Assembly (NCBI GenBank): GCA_033807775.1
Contig: CM066327.1
Coordinates: forward strand, 90,046,295 to 90,110,294
DNA: 64,000 bases
Direction of reading: 5' to 3'
Source: Saussurea involucrata
Lineage: Eukaryota > Streptophyta > Magnoliopsida > Asterales > Asteraceae
Positions 32,850 through 45,420 of the stretch are shown here, in pieces. Below the pieces are notes generated by a model that saw nothing but the letters and a program-made list of their open reading frames with translations, was not told where the DNA came from and did no database searches. Numbering within the stretch: position 1 is the stretch's first letter; every line of letters begins with the position of its first letter. The position numbers and the translations under genes were made by a program.

Positions 32850-34857
32850 TCCATCAAAGGATGGATACCAAAATCCTACTAATCTGTTTTGCAGGAATGT
32901 CATGTGCATTTAAATTTGAAGATTCTTTTCACATTACTGCATTCAAAGGTTATGCCATATTTGAGGGGGAGTACTATGAAAGGTAAGTGAACTTCAACTG
33001 AATTCAAAGACTGTGGTAAATCATTCTGGATAACTTACTTGTGTCTGTTATTCTCAAATGTTAAATTCCATGATTGCCACGTGTCATTTTCTTGACTTAG
33101 TTATTTCCATGTCTCTCCTATTTGTTGATTTTTCGATGGAAATACACTCGTTTGAATTCCTAGTTGTTTTCCAAGTTCGCTATTTTTTGCAAATGATTCC
33201 ATTCTTATCTGATATATTAATTGTGACTTGTTCTTCACAATTAAACTTTCTAAGCATTGTTTCATTTTTGCAAATATTGTGCTTACTGAGTCATTCTGTG
33301 TTGCGCTTGATCTTGTTTTCTTGATATTCCATATTTCAAATGATTTAATGACTTCTGAATAGTACAGTTCAGAACTCGTTCCTAAATGATTTTTAATGAC
33401 TTCTGATTACTTCAGATCAGAACTCGGACTTCATTTTTAATGACTTCTGATCATCTAAGATCACGACTCGTACTTAAATGCCTTGACTTCTAAACATTTC
33501 AGTTTAGAACTCGCACTTCAACTGTTTTTTCTAAACTGTTATTCTCGATGCATGAAAGGAGTGTTAGGTCTTACATCGTTTCTATGGTCAAGCCAGAACC
33601 GGAAGGACCTACCCAAGAAACACATCCTTTATAGACAACAGTGAGGGGTCTAGATGATAGATGAGTTTGGAGAGAAAAGAATACGGTGAGGCTGTGACAG
33701 GACTTAAAAGAATTAATTGGTCCTTACCAAACCGAGTCAGTTATCCGGGTAACCACATAATCTATTCATTCTCGTTCTTTGGAGATGAATATTGAAACAG
33801 ACATGGACCCAGTGTCGATAACTCGTGTCACCTCACCCAGCCACTCAAGTATCTCACAAAAGATGCTTGTTTCACATATTCACGGAGAATTAGCACATAC
33901 TCTATCTATTCCTCACTCGGAGGTCTTAGATATTGAAAAAGGAAGACATCAGCTCCGGTCTCCGAACTTCATATTCTAATCACCGAGTCTATTGATTTTA
34001 ACTTGCGTCCCGAGTTAAACCAATATTTTGAGCCAAATAGATAGACTTTATTTTCTTTCACACATGCACGAGTCTTTGTGATTCCATTTGCATATCTTCG
34101 TGATATTGCCGGAACAGTTTGAGAAGTTAATTTTTTCAAATTTTCTTCAGTGATAACTGGAAGTCCTATCAGAGATACCCCATTGCCAACTCTGAACATA
34201 GGCCACACAATTTCTTAAAATTGTTGTGATAACAGTTACTAACGTGTTTCTGTGTTAGCTTTTTACCCCGTTCTGGTTACTTAATGTTTTTATCTGGTTC
34301 GTTTGCTACTCGTCACTATTGTCTTTGAATGTACATGATTCTCCGGATGCTCCTACTCATCATGAGGGGGAGAAAGGGTATAGATTCAAAGACACGGATT
34401 ATCAAGTTGAGGGGGAGTTAGCAAAAGCCGAGGGGGGTAACTTAATTTTTGATTGAGGGGGAGTTAGCAGCTGAGGGGGAGTAACTGTTGCTTTAGCAGT
34501 TATGGATTTCATAAATTTCGATTCTAGAAGCAGTTCAAAGTGCCTACAAGTGGTAAATTCTTTTCATCCTTCATCAAGTGGTGTTCGCTACAAATCTCTA
34601 TTTCCTCTATCAAGCATATTGGTTCTACAAGCTGAAGCTGAAAGCAAAGTCAACTCGCGGTTCAAAGACAAATTCGTTGTTCACCAAATCTGGTTACAAA
34701 GTTGAAGATATGAAGACCAAGAGCTTTATTCAAGGGGGAGCGCTGAAAAGACATGAAGACAAGTAACACCGAAGTTTTCAAAGATTCAAGAAGAAGAGAA
34801 GATCAAGACCTGAAGGTTTCAAGACCGATTTTTATTTATATATCTTTAGGGGGAGAT
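32850..34857 (+). other. 3' non-coding part of the sirevirus-derived element with many PPT-like tracts
   Basis: Tracts GAGGGGGAG or AAGGGGGAG occur near 32,965, 34,366, 34,411, 34,457, 34,473, 34,734 and finally 34,849 next to the 3' LTR. Multiple polypurine signatures in this region are a known sirevirus trait. Between 33,340 and 33,520 the phrase CAGAACTCG or close forms recurs four times about 50-70 bases apart. Short open frames (33,779-33,979; 34,502-34,705) have no recognised domain. Confidence 0.6.
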
Positions 34858-35234
34858 TGTTAGGACCATAAATGTCCTACATATTAGAAAGATATATAAA
34901 TAATTATACAGTGCTAAATTAGTTTATTTAATTATTTGTAATAAGACTTTAATCATAAATGGGCTTAGATTAGGTTAATGGGCCATGGGACTTTGTGCTA
35001 ATAGGCCTTGGTATATAAGGTTAGTGTTAACCTTGAATTAGGTTAGACGTTCGATAGACGATTCATTATTATTCATGAGAGCTTAATTGTTTAGAGAGAG
35101 ATAGTTAGGATTTTCATTCAAACCTTTGTAACTATCTTGATTATTGAATATGAGAGGGATGACAAGTTGAAATCATTATCTGTTCTTGTTATTTCTCATT
35201 GAATCGTTGTTACCTGATCTATCTAGGACTAACA
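34858..35234 (+). repeat. 3' LTR of the sirevirus-derived element
   Basis: 377 bp, collinear with 29,408-29,784, with TATATAAG at 35,012-35,019. Confidence 0.95.
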
Positions 35235-36433
35235 CTATCACAACATGCCTATCCCGAAATGACTCACGCACCCAAGCATGTAAATATCAATAACGTGCAA
35301 CAATATGCAATAAAAGTGACCCATAAATAAGACTCCACATCGAGCCACTTAAGCCGGACAATGTCCCCAAAACTTTCTCAAAATCAAACCGAGCAAAATG
35401 CTCAAAACTCGCTAGACCCATATATAATGGTCATCATTGCATAAAATGCATTTAAACATCACCCGAGTAAACAAGTACCCCAAAATCATCTTTAACCCCA
35501 AACGCACACGGGTTAAACAAAAGGGTTTCCCCCAAAAGGACTCATACCCTTATATTTCTCAAAATGACCCATGACACTAAAAGTGCATTTTCTTCCCAAA
35601 TGGTTTCTAAAATCAAATATACCAATATGAATAAACCATCAAAATAACTTTATTTTGAGCAATAAATCCTTTAAGGATATATTTAAGATTTTCTACACTT
35701 CAAATATCCACAATCCCAAATATGGGTGTTTTACACATTTATGAAGATAAATACTTCAAAAGAGTTAAACTAACCAAATAACCCAACAATTAATACTTTC
35801 AAGTAAAACACACAAATATTTGGAAAATAACATTTTTGGCATGTACAAAGTTTTCACAAATCAATTTGAACTCACCTTTCCTAGATTTAGGCTAAATCTA
35901 GATTTTCCCAAACGTAAGCTCCTTTGAAGAACTTGAATCTTCAAGTCCAAAACTTCCAAACCAAGATCCATAAGTTTCCAACCATCAATACCAAGATCTA
36001 ACCATGTAGAATCATTCCCCAAACATAAAACATCAAAACCCCCAACTTATTCCAAAACCCTAGTTCTTATAGATGAAGAAAACAAGGTTTCCTTAACCAA
36101 TCATCACCAAAATCGTCCAACAACACCACAAGATAGAAAGAAGATGAAATCAACAACAACCTATCATTTGGGTAGAGGAATATTACCTTTATCACATGAA
36201 TCTCCAACCAAAAGCTCTAATCACCCACAAAAGTTCCAAGCTTCCTTATCTTCACCAATGGTGGGGAGTAGGTTTAGATTGGGTGAAGGAGATGAAGAGG
36301 GAGGAGGGTTTGTGCTCTTCTTGGGGAAAAATCGGCTGAAAGAAGAGAGGGAGAGTGGGTTAGGGTTTGAGAGTGAAATGAGGAGAGAGGAAGAGAAAAG
36401 GTTTAAAACACTCAAGTTTTTCCATCAGACAGG

Positions 36434-36573
36434 TCGCGGACGTCCGCATGGTACCTCGCGGACGTCCGGCCTCGGTCGAACCAAAATACTCCAAGATCTC
36501 TGTTGCTTCTGCGGACGACCCGCGGGCTTCCGCACCTCGCGGACGTCCGGCAAGACCCTCGCGGACGTCCGTG
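36434..36573. repeat. CGCGGACGTCCG palindrome cluster in the LTR U3
   Basis: Four exact CGCGGACGTCC copies and one degraded copy in 140 bases. GGACGTCC is self-complementary and has an ACGT core, like plant bZIP sites. The block is missing from the truncated partner LTR. Confidence 0.85.
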
Positions 36574-36610
36574 GCCCCAACTTTGGTTCTCCAATTTTCG
36601 GGGTGTTACA

Positions 36611-36624
36611 ATCCTCCCAACCTT
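36611..36624 (-). promoter_or_regulatory. Polypurine tract of the minus-strand Gypsy derivative
   Basis: On the minus strand AAGGTTGGGAGGAT abuts the LTR start TGTAACACC and is preceded by TTCGAGGACGAAATC. It fixes orientation. Confidence 0.7.
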
Positions 36625-39600
36625 AAAGAGATTTCGTCCTCGAAATCTAGTCCTCACACAATTAATGGCCATCGCGCCCAACACATTCCCATTTCCCTCG
36701 GTTACAACAAGGTTCAAATTTATTTCTTACGGAATTGCCCACAACGGTTTCTTGATGTTCTCATAACAATTCCCCGTTTAAGCACAAAACACTTACGTCC
36801 AAATGGAGGCCTAACTTGCTAGAGTGGCTTTCGACCACTAGACTTAAGTTGTCTCCCAACCTTAAGTGGTCCATACCTTCCCACCGACCGATTCGAACTT
36901 CCCAATCGTTCCACATTCACATGTTCTTAAATTTTCTCTCCAAACCAACCCAACGTTTAATCACTTCTAACCATCAACCCAAAACTTCAGAATACCCCAA
37001 ATAGCCCCGCTATCAAACTAGTATTTACCCTCAACGGGTTTCATCAATTCCAACCCAAACGATCATTACTGACTCATTAATTGGACAATCCCAAAGATGT
37101 GCTCAATTAACAATCACCCATTCGACAGATTCTCTATTTACACAAAGAAAATCATTTCCCTAAATCCCCTTATCACCAATGATCATCTTAAGATCACTAC
37201 AACCATTACCGTCCTTTCTTTAAAATCGGACTACAATCCCTCGATTACACTAACGATGCTTGGCCTCAAGCCCAAAGGTCGACCCCTAACATACCACCAA
37301 GCTTTGAGTCACAACAGACTCAACACTCGAGTTTCACTCGTCGAGCATTCTCATCAAAACCATATTTATCAACATGGTGTCTAAAGGGTCTCACATACGA
37401 AAGTTGACCAAGATCCCAAAATAATATTCCCAACAAAATGGTTACCACCAACCTCAATATAGGTTACTGCGAATCAATTTTCTTAATTACAAGGTGCATC
37501 ATCCCCCCAACCGATAGCATTCGGCCTACAGTACTATCACGCGTGGAATACCCAACCTTCCACCGTCGAAGTGCTACCCGCACTTACCCTTAACTGGGTT
37601 ACTTAACCTTTCCAAGGTCCTAATGAGTTCAAGGTTTTCAAGTGAGTCATTTAACAAATATGCCAATCGACAAAACTTTTCATATAAATTTTCAACGTAA
37701 AGATTTTCATATCAAATTACACGTACACATAAAAACTACTACTATCAGTTTTGTAGTTGCGCAAAAATGGACACGCTCGTCCCACATATGAAAATCATAT
37801 TGAAAATTATTTCATTGCAGTTTAGATTATCAACAAAACGCAAAAGTGTAATAAACAACTTCTTTTAAATGAACCGCTACGGTCCTAGTATGGATTGACT
37901 CATGACATGCACGTAAAGTAACTGCCCACTTTAAATGGTGTACAACAAAAAGTTTCGCACGTACTTCAAAAGAAGTTCAGACGGATTTTGACTCTAAAAT
38001 TCCTTTCTAACCATAAAATGGCATGGAACAAGGTTTACCAACAAAATTTGCGCGCGTCAGTTTATCATACAAAAACGATGAAACGATTTATAAATACACC
38101 TTAGTCAAAACACAAAATGACTTGTGTAAGTTCCATATTTAAAGACAAAACCACTACGTTTCCATCATTTGAAAATATCGACTAACACATCATAAGGGAA
38201 TCTCAAATTGGGGTAAGCATGCAAGCTCGTAACACTTTCCTAGTAGTTTTCTTGAAACAAAATAACATGCATTAAATAGTTCACGGCGAATTTCAAAAGG
38301 TAAAATCCTTTAAATCTATCTCCAAAAAGTTTCTCATCTTGTCGTATAATGACACATGAGTAAAACAATTCTGACAAGACTCGCACACAACAATGTGCCT
38401 TACCAAAACATAGGAGAAATAAATACTAGTAAATGGTTGTCACCAAAAAGATTCAAACCGACTTCAAATTTCAAATTTTACCAACAGTGCGCATCAATGT
38501 TCAAAACCTAAGTAACTCCACGCACCCTAGGTTAGGCGAGTAATAATTTTCCCAAAATCCTCATCACGGAGCATTTACATCAACACTTTCACACTCGTAA
38601 CATAAAACGTTAAAACGTCAACGTTTAGAAATTTATTTGTTAACAATACCCAAAATACACATTTACTCCAAAGTCAAAAAGGCTTATAATTTCCCAAAAT
38701 GTTCCTCGAACCAAAATTGACCAAATGTCAACGACTCACACATTGTGTTTTCAAAATGTAATGTATTGTGAACTATGCATGATCTACCCAACACTAAAAC
38801 ATACTTTGACCAAATGGCCATCATTTATACAACGAGTTAATAAAATATTTTCACCCACGATTCGTTTATCAAAGTGTTGAGAAACAATGGTTACCAAGCT
38901 ATGCATACCCCTAGTCAATATAATGTATTTACATAAAATGGTGATAAAACAATCAACTGACCGAAGGTGCACTAAACAAATTATTATGAAATACCACCAA
39001 AGTGCTCTTTCATGTATCACTTAAGTCACGTATAAATCAATCCATACACTGAACTATTTGCAACGAAATACGTGTTAACACAAACTCTTGAAAGAGAAGT
39101 TACGCGACACTAAGGTTCCAAAACTCACTCCTTTTGGTCGCCTTATGGCATAAAAATAACATTTCTCAACAAAGCTTGAGTGGGACAAAATGCCCACATA
39201 ACTCATAAATTTTTACATAAATAAATGGAGTACGCACATTGTGAAATTATATTCACACGACTCAACATGTCATAAAACAAAATTCCATGAAATTCAATGG
39301 ACGCAATGACCTCAAGTCAATAAAACGGCACCAAACAGTTTGCTTTCAAAAGCCAAATTGCTATAAGCAAAATCATGAATGAGACTCCAAAATCCCAAAA
39401 ATCCCCTTCTTGTTGTAATACTATATAAACAACATTGTTTAACAAACTCACATTAAACAAATTCTCCAAATTAGCTTTATATAGACATCATGGAAGATAA
39501 CTTTCCGTCCAAACTTTAACATATGTGGAGGAGATCCAATGTTAAAGTTATAAGCCGTAGTCACTTGCCCAACATCTTAAACATCATAAAAATATGGATA

Positions 39601-40359
39601 TCACTGTACCCGAAAGAAACATTGGACGATAACAAAACGAAACAAGTTCTGACGGAGTTTGCCACTCCCGCAATAAAATGGTTTCATGCACGTTCAAAAC
39701 CATGATTTAAAATCTTGTGTGTGTGCTAAACATTTCCCAAAATTTGTAACACAATCCATATATGGATTTGAAACACAAGAAATAGTTGATGTGATTTATT
39801 TCCAAAATAAATTTTGTGCATAACTTAATCGGCACTCAACGTCTCAACCCATACTCCTCCAAATCCCTCCGGTCCACTATTGTCATCCGGATGTTCAAAC
39901 CTTTTAAGGCTAAGTTGGGAATTACATCAATTAACCTTACGGTTTCCTCTTCGCATTAAGGTCGATTCAATCAATATATGGTTCTAATCCAACCATCAAC
40001 TTTGACCCAAAACGGTCCACTTAAAGCGATTATCATGCTTATTGTCACTCTAAGTGACTAATGCTAGAATCGTCAATCTTTTCCAACGACTAATATCTTA
40101 GAACTTCTTCACTACCCCACGATCATCACATTAAAGTAGTTCATGTACGCACATGTAACTAGTAGATTCACCATGACACTGGCCAGGTGTCACTTTGAAT
40201 GCACCTGATTCCCGACGTGATTATCCTTGCAACTCTCGACGTGATTCCTGTTTCTAATAACTCTTATCGACCTCAAAACATCCTATCTTAATCTGCCTAA
40301 TGGTGAATGTCACTCTCATTTACTTAAAAGAACGTTAGTTTGAGTCTAGGTATCCACAA
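36625..40359 (-). mobile_element. Non-coding interior of the minus-strand Gypsy derivative
   Basis: There are no frames longer than about 95 codons with any retrotransposon similarity. Homology to 5245-9600 in reverse complement is seen at several spots, including the phrase around ATTCGGCCTACAGTACTA (37,528 against the reverse complement near 8664). No clear tRNA primer site is left beside the 5' LTR: the minus strand reads ATTGTGGATACCTAG there. Confidence 0.65.
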
Positions 40360-42578
40360 TCAACACCCTCAAATTTGGGAAGAGCAACTAATTAATTTTT
40401 TTGATATTACATCCGAAATAATAGAATTTCTTCCTATAATCAAATAGGAAAGGTACCTCAAATTACAAACTATGATTTTCCTCAAACAATACACATAAAA
40501 CAAGTCTTATTACCAAGACTAAACTCACTTCAGGTATCACTTAATCCAAGCACAATTGCTACTCCCAAAGGTAAATGAGGAAACATCACTTAGGCTATTC
40601 ACCTCTCGAGCACATTACTAACACACGACCTTTCCCACGTGTCACTAGAACTACTCCCAACCTGAGACCTGTTGCACATGCCGACAAATAAAAAGGGTTA
40701 GGCTAACGCCTAGTGAGTTCAAGAGTTTATAGCATGATTTAAATAATCTTTTAAATGAAAGTTTGTAACATAGATCATGAATCCCATAAGAGTTTACCAA
40801 AAGAATTTAAACGACTCATTTTCCCAACGCACTCGAATTATTTGAGGAGAGTTCCCAAAAGGCATAAAGCGTTTTCTAAAACGAATTCCAATCCAAACTC
40901 ACTCTACACGTGAATAAATCTATATTACACAAAACCTTCAAGTACAGTTGACAACAAAATACTCAACCCGTAAATCATGGAAAACCATCCATTTAATATT
41001 ATACCTCATTGAAAACATAATACGAAGCAATACTCACGGGAACGTAAAATGTAATAAAGTACAAATAACATAAACGAGGGAGACCCGTATCCGTCGAAGG
41101 TGGAGGAAACACATAAGTATACCACCCATACAACGTTAATCGTACAACTGAAAGTAGAGAATACAAGTTACGTTATGCCTATCTCTGGCCTTCCCATAGA
41201 AAGCAGGAATTACAATTTACGTTATGCCTATTCCTCGACTTCTGTACTACGAAATGAGAATTACAAGTTACGTTATGCCTATTCCCCATTTCAGGTCAAC
41301 GGGAATTACAAATTACGTTATGCCTATTCCCCATTTCAGGTCAACGGGAATTACAAATTACGTTGTGCCTATTCCACGTTAAAATAAGAACAGTGCCTAT
41401 GGATCCAATGCAACACAGTCTATCACAACATGCCTATCCCGGAATGACTCACACACCCAAGCATGTAAATATACATAACGTGCAACAATATGCAAAATGG
41501 TGCAATAAAAGCGACCCATAAATAAGACTCCACATCGAGCCACTTAAGCTGGACAATTTCCCCAAAACTTTCTCAAAGTCAAACCGATCAAAATGCTCAA
41601 AACTCGCTAGACCCATATATAATGGTCATCATTGCATAAAATGCATTTAAACATCACCCGAGTAAACAAGTACCCCAAAATCATTATTAACCCAAAACGC
41701 ACACGGGTTAAACAAAAGGGTTTTCCCCAAAAGGACTCGTACCCTTATAATTCTCAAAATGACCCATGACACTAAAAGTGCATTTTCTTCCCAAATGGTT
41801 TCTAAAATCAAATATACCAATATGAATAAACCATCAAAATAACTTCATTTTGAGCAATAAATCCTTTAAGGATATATTTAAGATTTTCTACACTTCAAAT
41901 ATCCACAATCCCCAATATGGGTGTTTTACACATTTATGAAGATAAATACTTCAAAAGAGTTAAACTAACCAAATAACCCAACAATTAATACTTTCAAGTA
42001 AAACACACAAATATTTGGAAAATAACATTTTTGACATGTACAAAGTTTTCACAAATCAACTTGAACTCACCTTTGCTAGATTTAGGCTAAATCTAGATTT
42101 TCCCAAACGTAAGCTCCTTTGAAGAACTTGAATCTTAAAGTCCAAAACTTCCAAACCTAGATCCATAAGTTTCCAACCATCAATACCAAGATCTAACCAT
42201 GTAGAATCATTCCCCAAACATAAAACATCAAAACCCCTAACTTATTCCAAAACCCTAGTTCTTATAGATGAAGAAAACAAGGTTTCCTTAACCAATCATC
42301 ACCAAAATCGTCCAACAACACCACAAGATAGAAAGAAGATGAAATCAACAACAACCTATCATTTGGGTAGAGGAATATTACCTTTATCACGTGAATCTCC
42401 AACCAAAAGCTCTAATCACCCACAAAGCTCCAAGCTTCCTTATCTTCAACAATGGTGGGTAGTAGGTTTAGATTGGGTGAAGGAGATAGGGAGGAGGGTT
42501 TGTGCTCTTCTTGGGGAAAAATTGGCTGAAAGAAAAGAGGGAGAGTGGGTTAGGGTTTGAGAGTGAAATGAGGAGAGA
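40360..42578 (-). repeat. 5' LTR of the minus-strand Gypsy derivative (truncated)
   Basis: Collinear with the interrupted 3' LTR but with the outer 210 bases or so missing: similarity ends after GAGGAGAGAGG at 42,578, where Copia coding sequence begins. The inner end is eroded (AATCAACACC where the partner has TGTAACACC). 45-bp repeats at 41,160-41,385 have one unit fewer than the partner. Confidence 0.82.
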
Positions 42579-42764
42579 GGGTTAGGGTTTGGCCATCACC
42601 CGTCAAAGCCAAAAGCAAAATCATCAAGTGTGCAATCGCAACGAAACAAATGAGTTCAACAACTCCAAGAACACGTTCCAAGTAATTACTCCCCAAAGAT
42701 GTCATTTTTTCACCTGTAGTAATACATTCTCTCTCTCGCAAAGTGCCCAACGACACTAACACTA

Positions 42765-44266
42765 ACGGAGCTGGATCAACTTTGAGCAATGCCCAAACTT
42801 AGCTGGTGGTAGGTACTTAGTGAACATATCAGCGGCATTGTCGTCTGTCAGGACTTTCTTCAAATAGACGACCTTCGCTTCATGTAACCTTACAAGATAT
42901 GCATCACGCACATTTATGTGCTTTGTCCGAGAGCTGAAAGCTAAATTAGTTGTCAAATGGATGACACTCTGATTATCACATAAAATGCGCAAAGAAGTTT
43001 GCTCGAAGCCCAAGTCATTTATCAGTTCTTTCAAATAGATCGCTTCCTTTGTAGATTCAACCGCCGCAACAAGTTCAGGTTTTGTGGTCGACAATGCAAC
43101 AATAGACTGTAATCGTGATCTCCAACTGATGACTGTTCCACCCATAGTAAATACATAACCGGATATGGATCTCCAACCCACTCGATCACCTGCATAGTCA
43201 GAATCACAAAATCCAACAATTTCACAGTCATTGTGCAAACCAAATATAAGACCATGTTTCTTGGTTCTCTTCAAATATCGGAATGCCGTTTTAACGGATG
43301 CCCAATCTGATCGACCCGGATTCGCGAGAAACTGACTCACCACTCCGACACAATGTGCAAGATTGGGACGGGTACACACCATGGCATACATGAGACTCCC
43401 GACCGCACTAGCATATGGAACCTTTGACCTTTCGGCCTTCTACTTGTCGTTCTTTGGACAATCTTCACTTGTAATCTTGATGTGCTTCGGTAGTGGAGTG
43501 CTAGACGTCTTGGCACCATCAAGATTGAACCGCTTCAAAATTTTCTGAATATACTCTCGTGTGTGTCAACCTGAGTGTTCGGGACGTTCTGTTCCGCATG
43601 ATTTCCATGCCAAAAATCTTTTACGCCGCACCAAGATCCTTCATTTCGAATGCTGACTTGAACTTATCTTTCAGACGTTCGATCTCTGACCGATTCTTCT
43701 AGGCAATAAGCATGTCATCTAAATAGAAGTAAGTAAGTGAAAATACCTTCACTTTGTCTATGATAGACACAAGGATCCTTTTCACTACGCTCAAATCCCA
43801 GAGTGAGCATAAACGAATCAAACTTCTTATACCATTGACGAGGAGACTGTTTAAGTCCATAGAGGGACTTCTGGAGCTTAGATACATATTCTGGTTTTCT
43901 ATCAGAAACGAAACCATTAGGTTGCTTCATATAGATAGTTTCCTTCAAGTCTTCATGTAGAAAGGCGGTCTTCACATCTAGTTGTTCTATCTCCAAATCA
44001 TGAATAGTCACGATCGCTAAAAGAACACGAATAGATGTATGTCTAACAATAGGAGCAAAAATATCGTCATACTCGATACCTTTCCATTGTGCAAAGTCTT
44101 TAGCAACGATGCGAGCCTTGTATCGATTGTCACTTTGACTTTGAAAACCAACTTGCAACCAATAGCACGTCTGCCCTTCGGCAACGGACATAAATCCCAA
44201 GTGCTGTTCTTTGAGAGAGCTTTCATCTCTTCCTGCATGGCACCAAGCCATTTCAAGCCATGGGTT
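42765..44266 (-). pseudogene. Copia reverse transcriptase and RNase H (decayed)
   Basis: Reverse transcriptase motifs: RYKARIVAKDFAQ, QLDVKTAFLHEDL, KSLYGLKQSPRQWYKKFD and YLDDMLIA (43,699-43,730), with the catalytic Asp pair kept. RNase H follows: GFCDSDYAGDRVGWRSISGY, with STTKPELVA where STTEAEYVA is usual, and TKHINVRDAYLV. The polyprotein is broken into several frames, including one change just before YLDD. It is not functional. Compared with related Tork-type elements the order and spacing are normal. Confidence 0.9.
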
Positions 44267-44693
44267 GAGGCCAACGCTCCTTTACATCAAGCATCTCTTC
44301 TTGCCCTACATGCAAAGCAAACTCTAGTTGATCTGTAAAACTCATGTTAGCAAAATTCCAATCTCCATACCTGTTAGGCGGACGAATAATCCTTCGACTA
44401 CGCCTGGTAGGTGCAATAACTGGGATTGTATCACCTTGGTCTCCACCATCATTCAGAATCTCTTCTTCAGAATCACTGGCGGAATGACTTCTTCAACAGT
44501 ATATCGGGTGATTCTGGAACAATATCAGGAACAGATGAACTGGGAATATTAGGACTGGCTATTGGCTCCACATCATCAACAGTATGAGCAACAATAGTGA
44601 TGACTTCTGAATTTTGAGAGGACTAAGGATCATGTCACTTCAACAGGACCGATTCATCAAACGTGACATGTCGAGAATGAATCACCTTACGAG

Positions 44694-45330
44694 TCAAGAG
44701 GTTCCATATTCGGTAACTCTTGATACCATTTGTATAGCCGAGCAATAATCCTTTGGTGGCTTAGGATCCAATGTGTCATGGCCTGAATCATGAGCGTAAA
44801 CAGAACAACCAAATACACGTTTGTATTTCAAACAAATGTTTCTTTTACCTCTCCAAACCTCTTCGGGAATCTTTCCCATGATGGCCGAACAAGGTAACCT
44901 GTTAACAATGTGCACCGCGGTGTAAAGTGCTTCGCCCAGAAAGATTTGGGGAACTCCGATGTTGACAACATACATCAGACATTTTCAAGCAAAGTCTTAT
45001 TCATCCGCTCGGCTACCCCATTAGATTGAGGATCGCCCGGAGTGTTGTAGTGACGGTGGATGTCTTTACGCGAACAAAAGTCCTTGAAATTACCACTAGT
45101 AAATTCTCCACCGTTGTCAGATCTAAGCACTTTCAACTTCTTGCCAGTCTCGACCTCTACTTGTGCCAACCAAGTCTTGAACATATCGAAGACATATGAC
45201 TTGAACTTTAACACACACACCCAAAGCTTATTTGAGAAATCATCAATAAACGAAAAAAGTATTTACCTCCACTGAGGGAGTACTGGATGGTCCCCAAACA
45301 TCTGTATGAACATAATCAAGGATTCATTTA
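44694..45330 (-). pseudogene. Copia integrase core (decayed)
   Basis: Catalytic-triad context is visible: LDYVHTDVWGP upstream (near 45,300), LRSDNGGEF (about 45,105-45,130) and GVAERMNKTLLE (about 44,985-45,015). A frameshift separates KLWVCVLKF from the preceding piece, and a stop follows LLENV. The continuation reads VVNIGVPQIFLGEALYTAVH. DNA insertion of Copia cDNA is the family role. This copy is broken. Confidence 0.85.
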
Positions 45331-45420
45331 GTGTTGTGTTTTCCAACACCAAAGGAAACAGGAGTCTGCTTTCCTTTGACGCATCCTGAATAAAACTCTA
45401 GGCTAGTAGGTACAGAGACT

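Larger units (their letters stand above)
29408..35234 (+). mobile_element. Sirevirus-derived Copia element without pol
   Basis: Two 377-bp LTRs (29,408-29,784 and 34,858-35,234) differ at eight positions by eye, about 98% identity. The 5-bp duplication CTATC (29,403-29,407, 35,235-35,239) is perfect, and the other copy of the host LTR shows the empty site. The interior has a long leader, a coiled-coil ORF and a 3' part with many AGGGGGAG tracts. Protease, integrase and reverse transcriptase are missing. At 98% LTR identity and a commonly used plant rate of 1.3e-8 per site per year, insertion would be under about one million years ago; this is a rough estimate. Confidence 0.9.
28298..36610 (-). 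repeat. 3' LTR of the minus-strand Gypsy derivative (interrupted)
   Basis: On the plus strand it starts TGTAACACCCTC and ends GGGGTGTTACA. With the nested element and its 5-bp duplication removed, it is about 2481 bp. The segment 36,434-36,573, in U3 of the minus-strand element, has four copies of CGCGGACGTCC plus one degraded copy. Five bases outside the left end are AATAA. Confidence 0.8.
28298..42578 (-). mobile_element. Minus-strand non-coding Gypsy derivative with nested sirevirus
   Basis: The 3' LTR (28,298-36,610, interrupted by a 5.8-kb insertion) and the truncated 5' LTR (about 40,360-42,578) are collinear direct repeats. Between them, 36,611-40,359 is a 3.7-kb interior with no reading frame for any retrotransposon protein. 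On the minus strand the interior ends TTCGAGGACGAAATCTC and a GGTTGGGAGGAT polypurine tract before TGTAACACC. The interior is homologous to 5245-9600, but the LTRs of the two are different. It appears to be a second lineage of a non-autonomous (LARD-like) Gypsy family. Confidence 0.8.

Noticed and set aside
33779..33979. 66-codon frame MEMNIETDMDPVSITRV in the sirevirus-derived element
   Set aside because: Short, no domain, and located in the non-coding 3' region; not supported as a gene.
37097..37384. 95-codon plus frame in the Gypsy derivative interior
   Set aside because: It runs opposite to the element, has no domain, and is not open in the homologous block at 8.4-8.8 kb in the matching frame as far as I can read.
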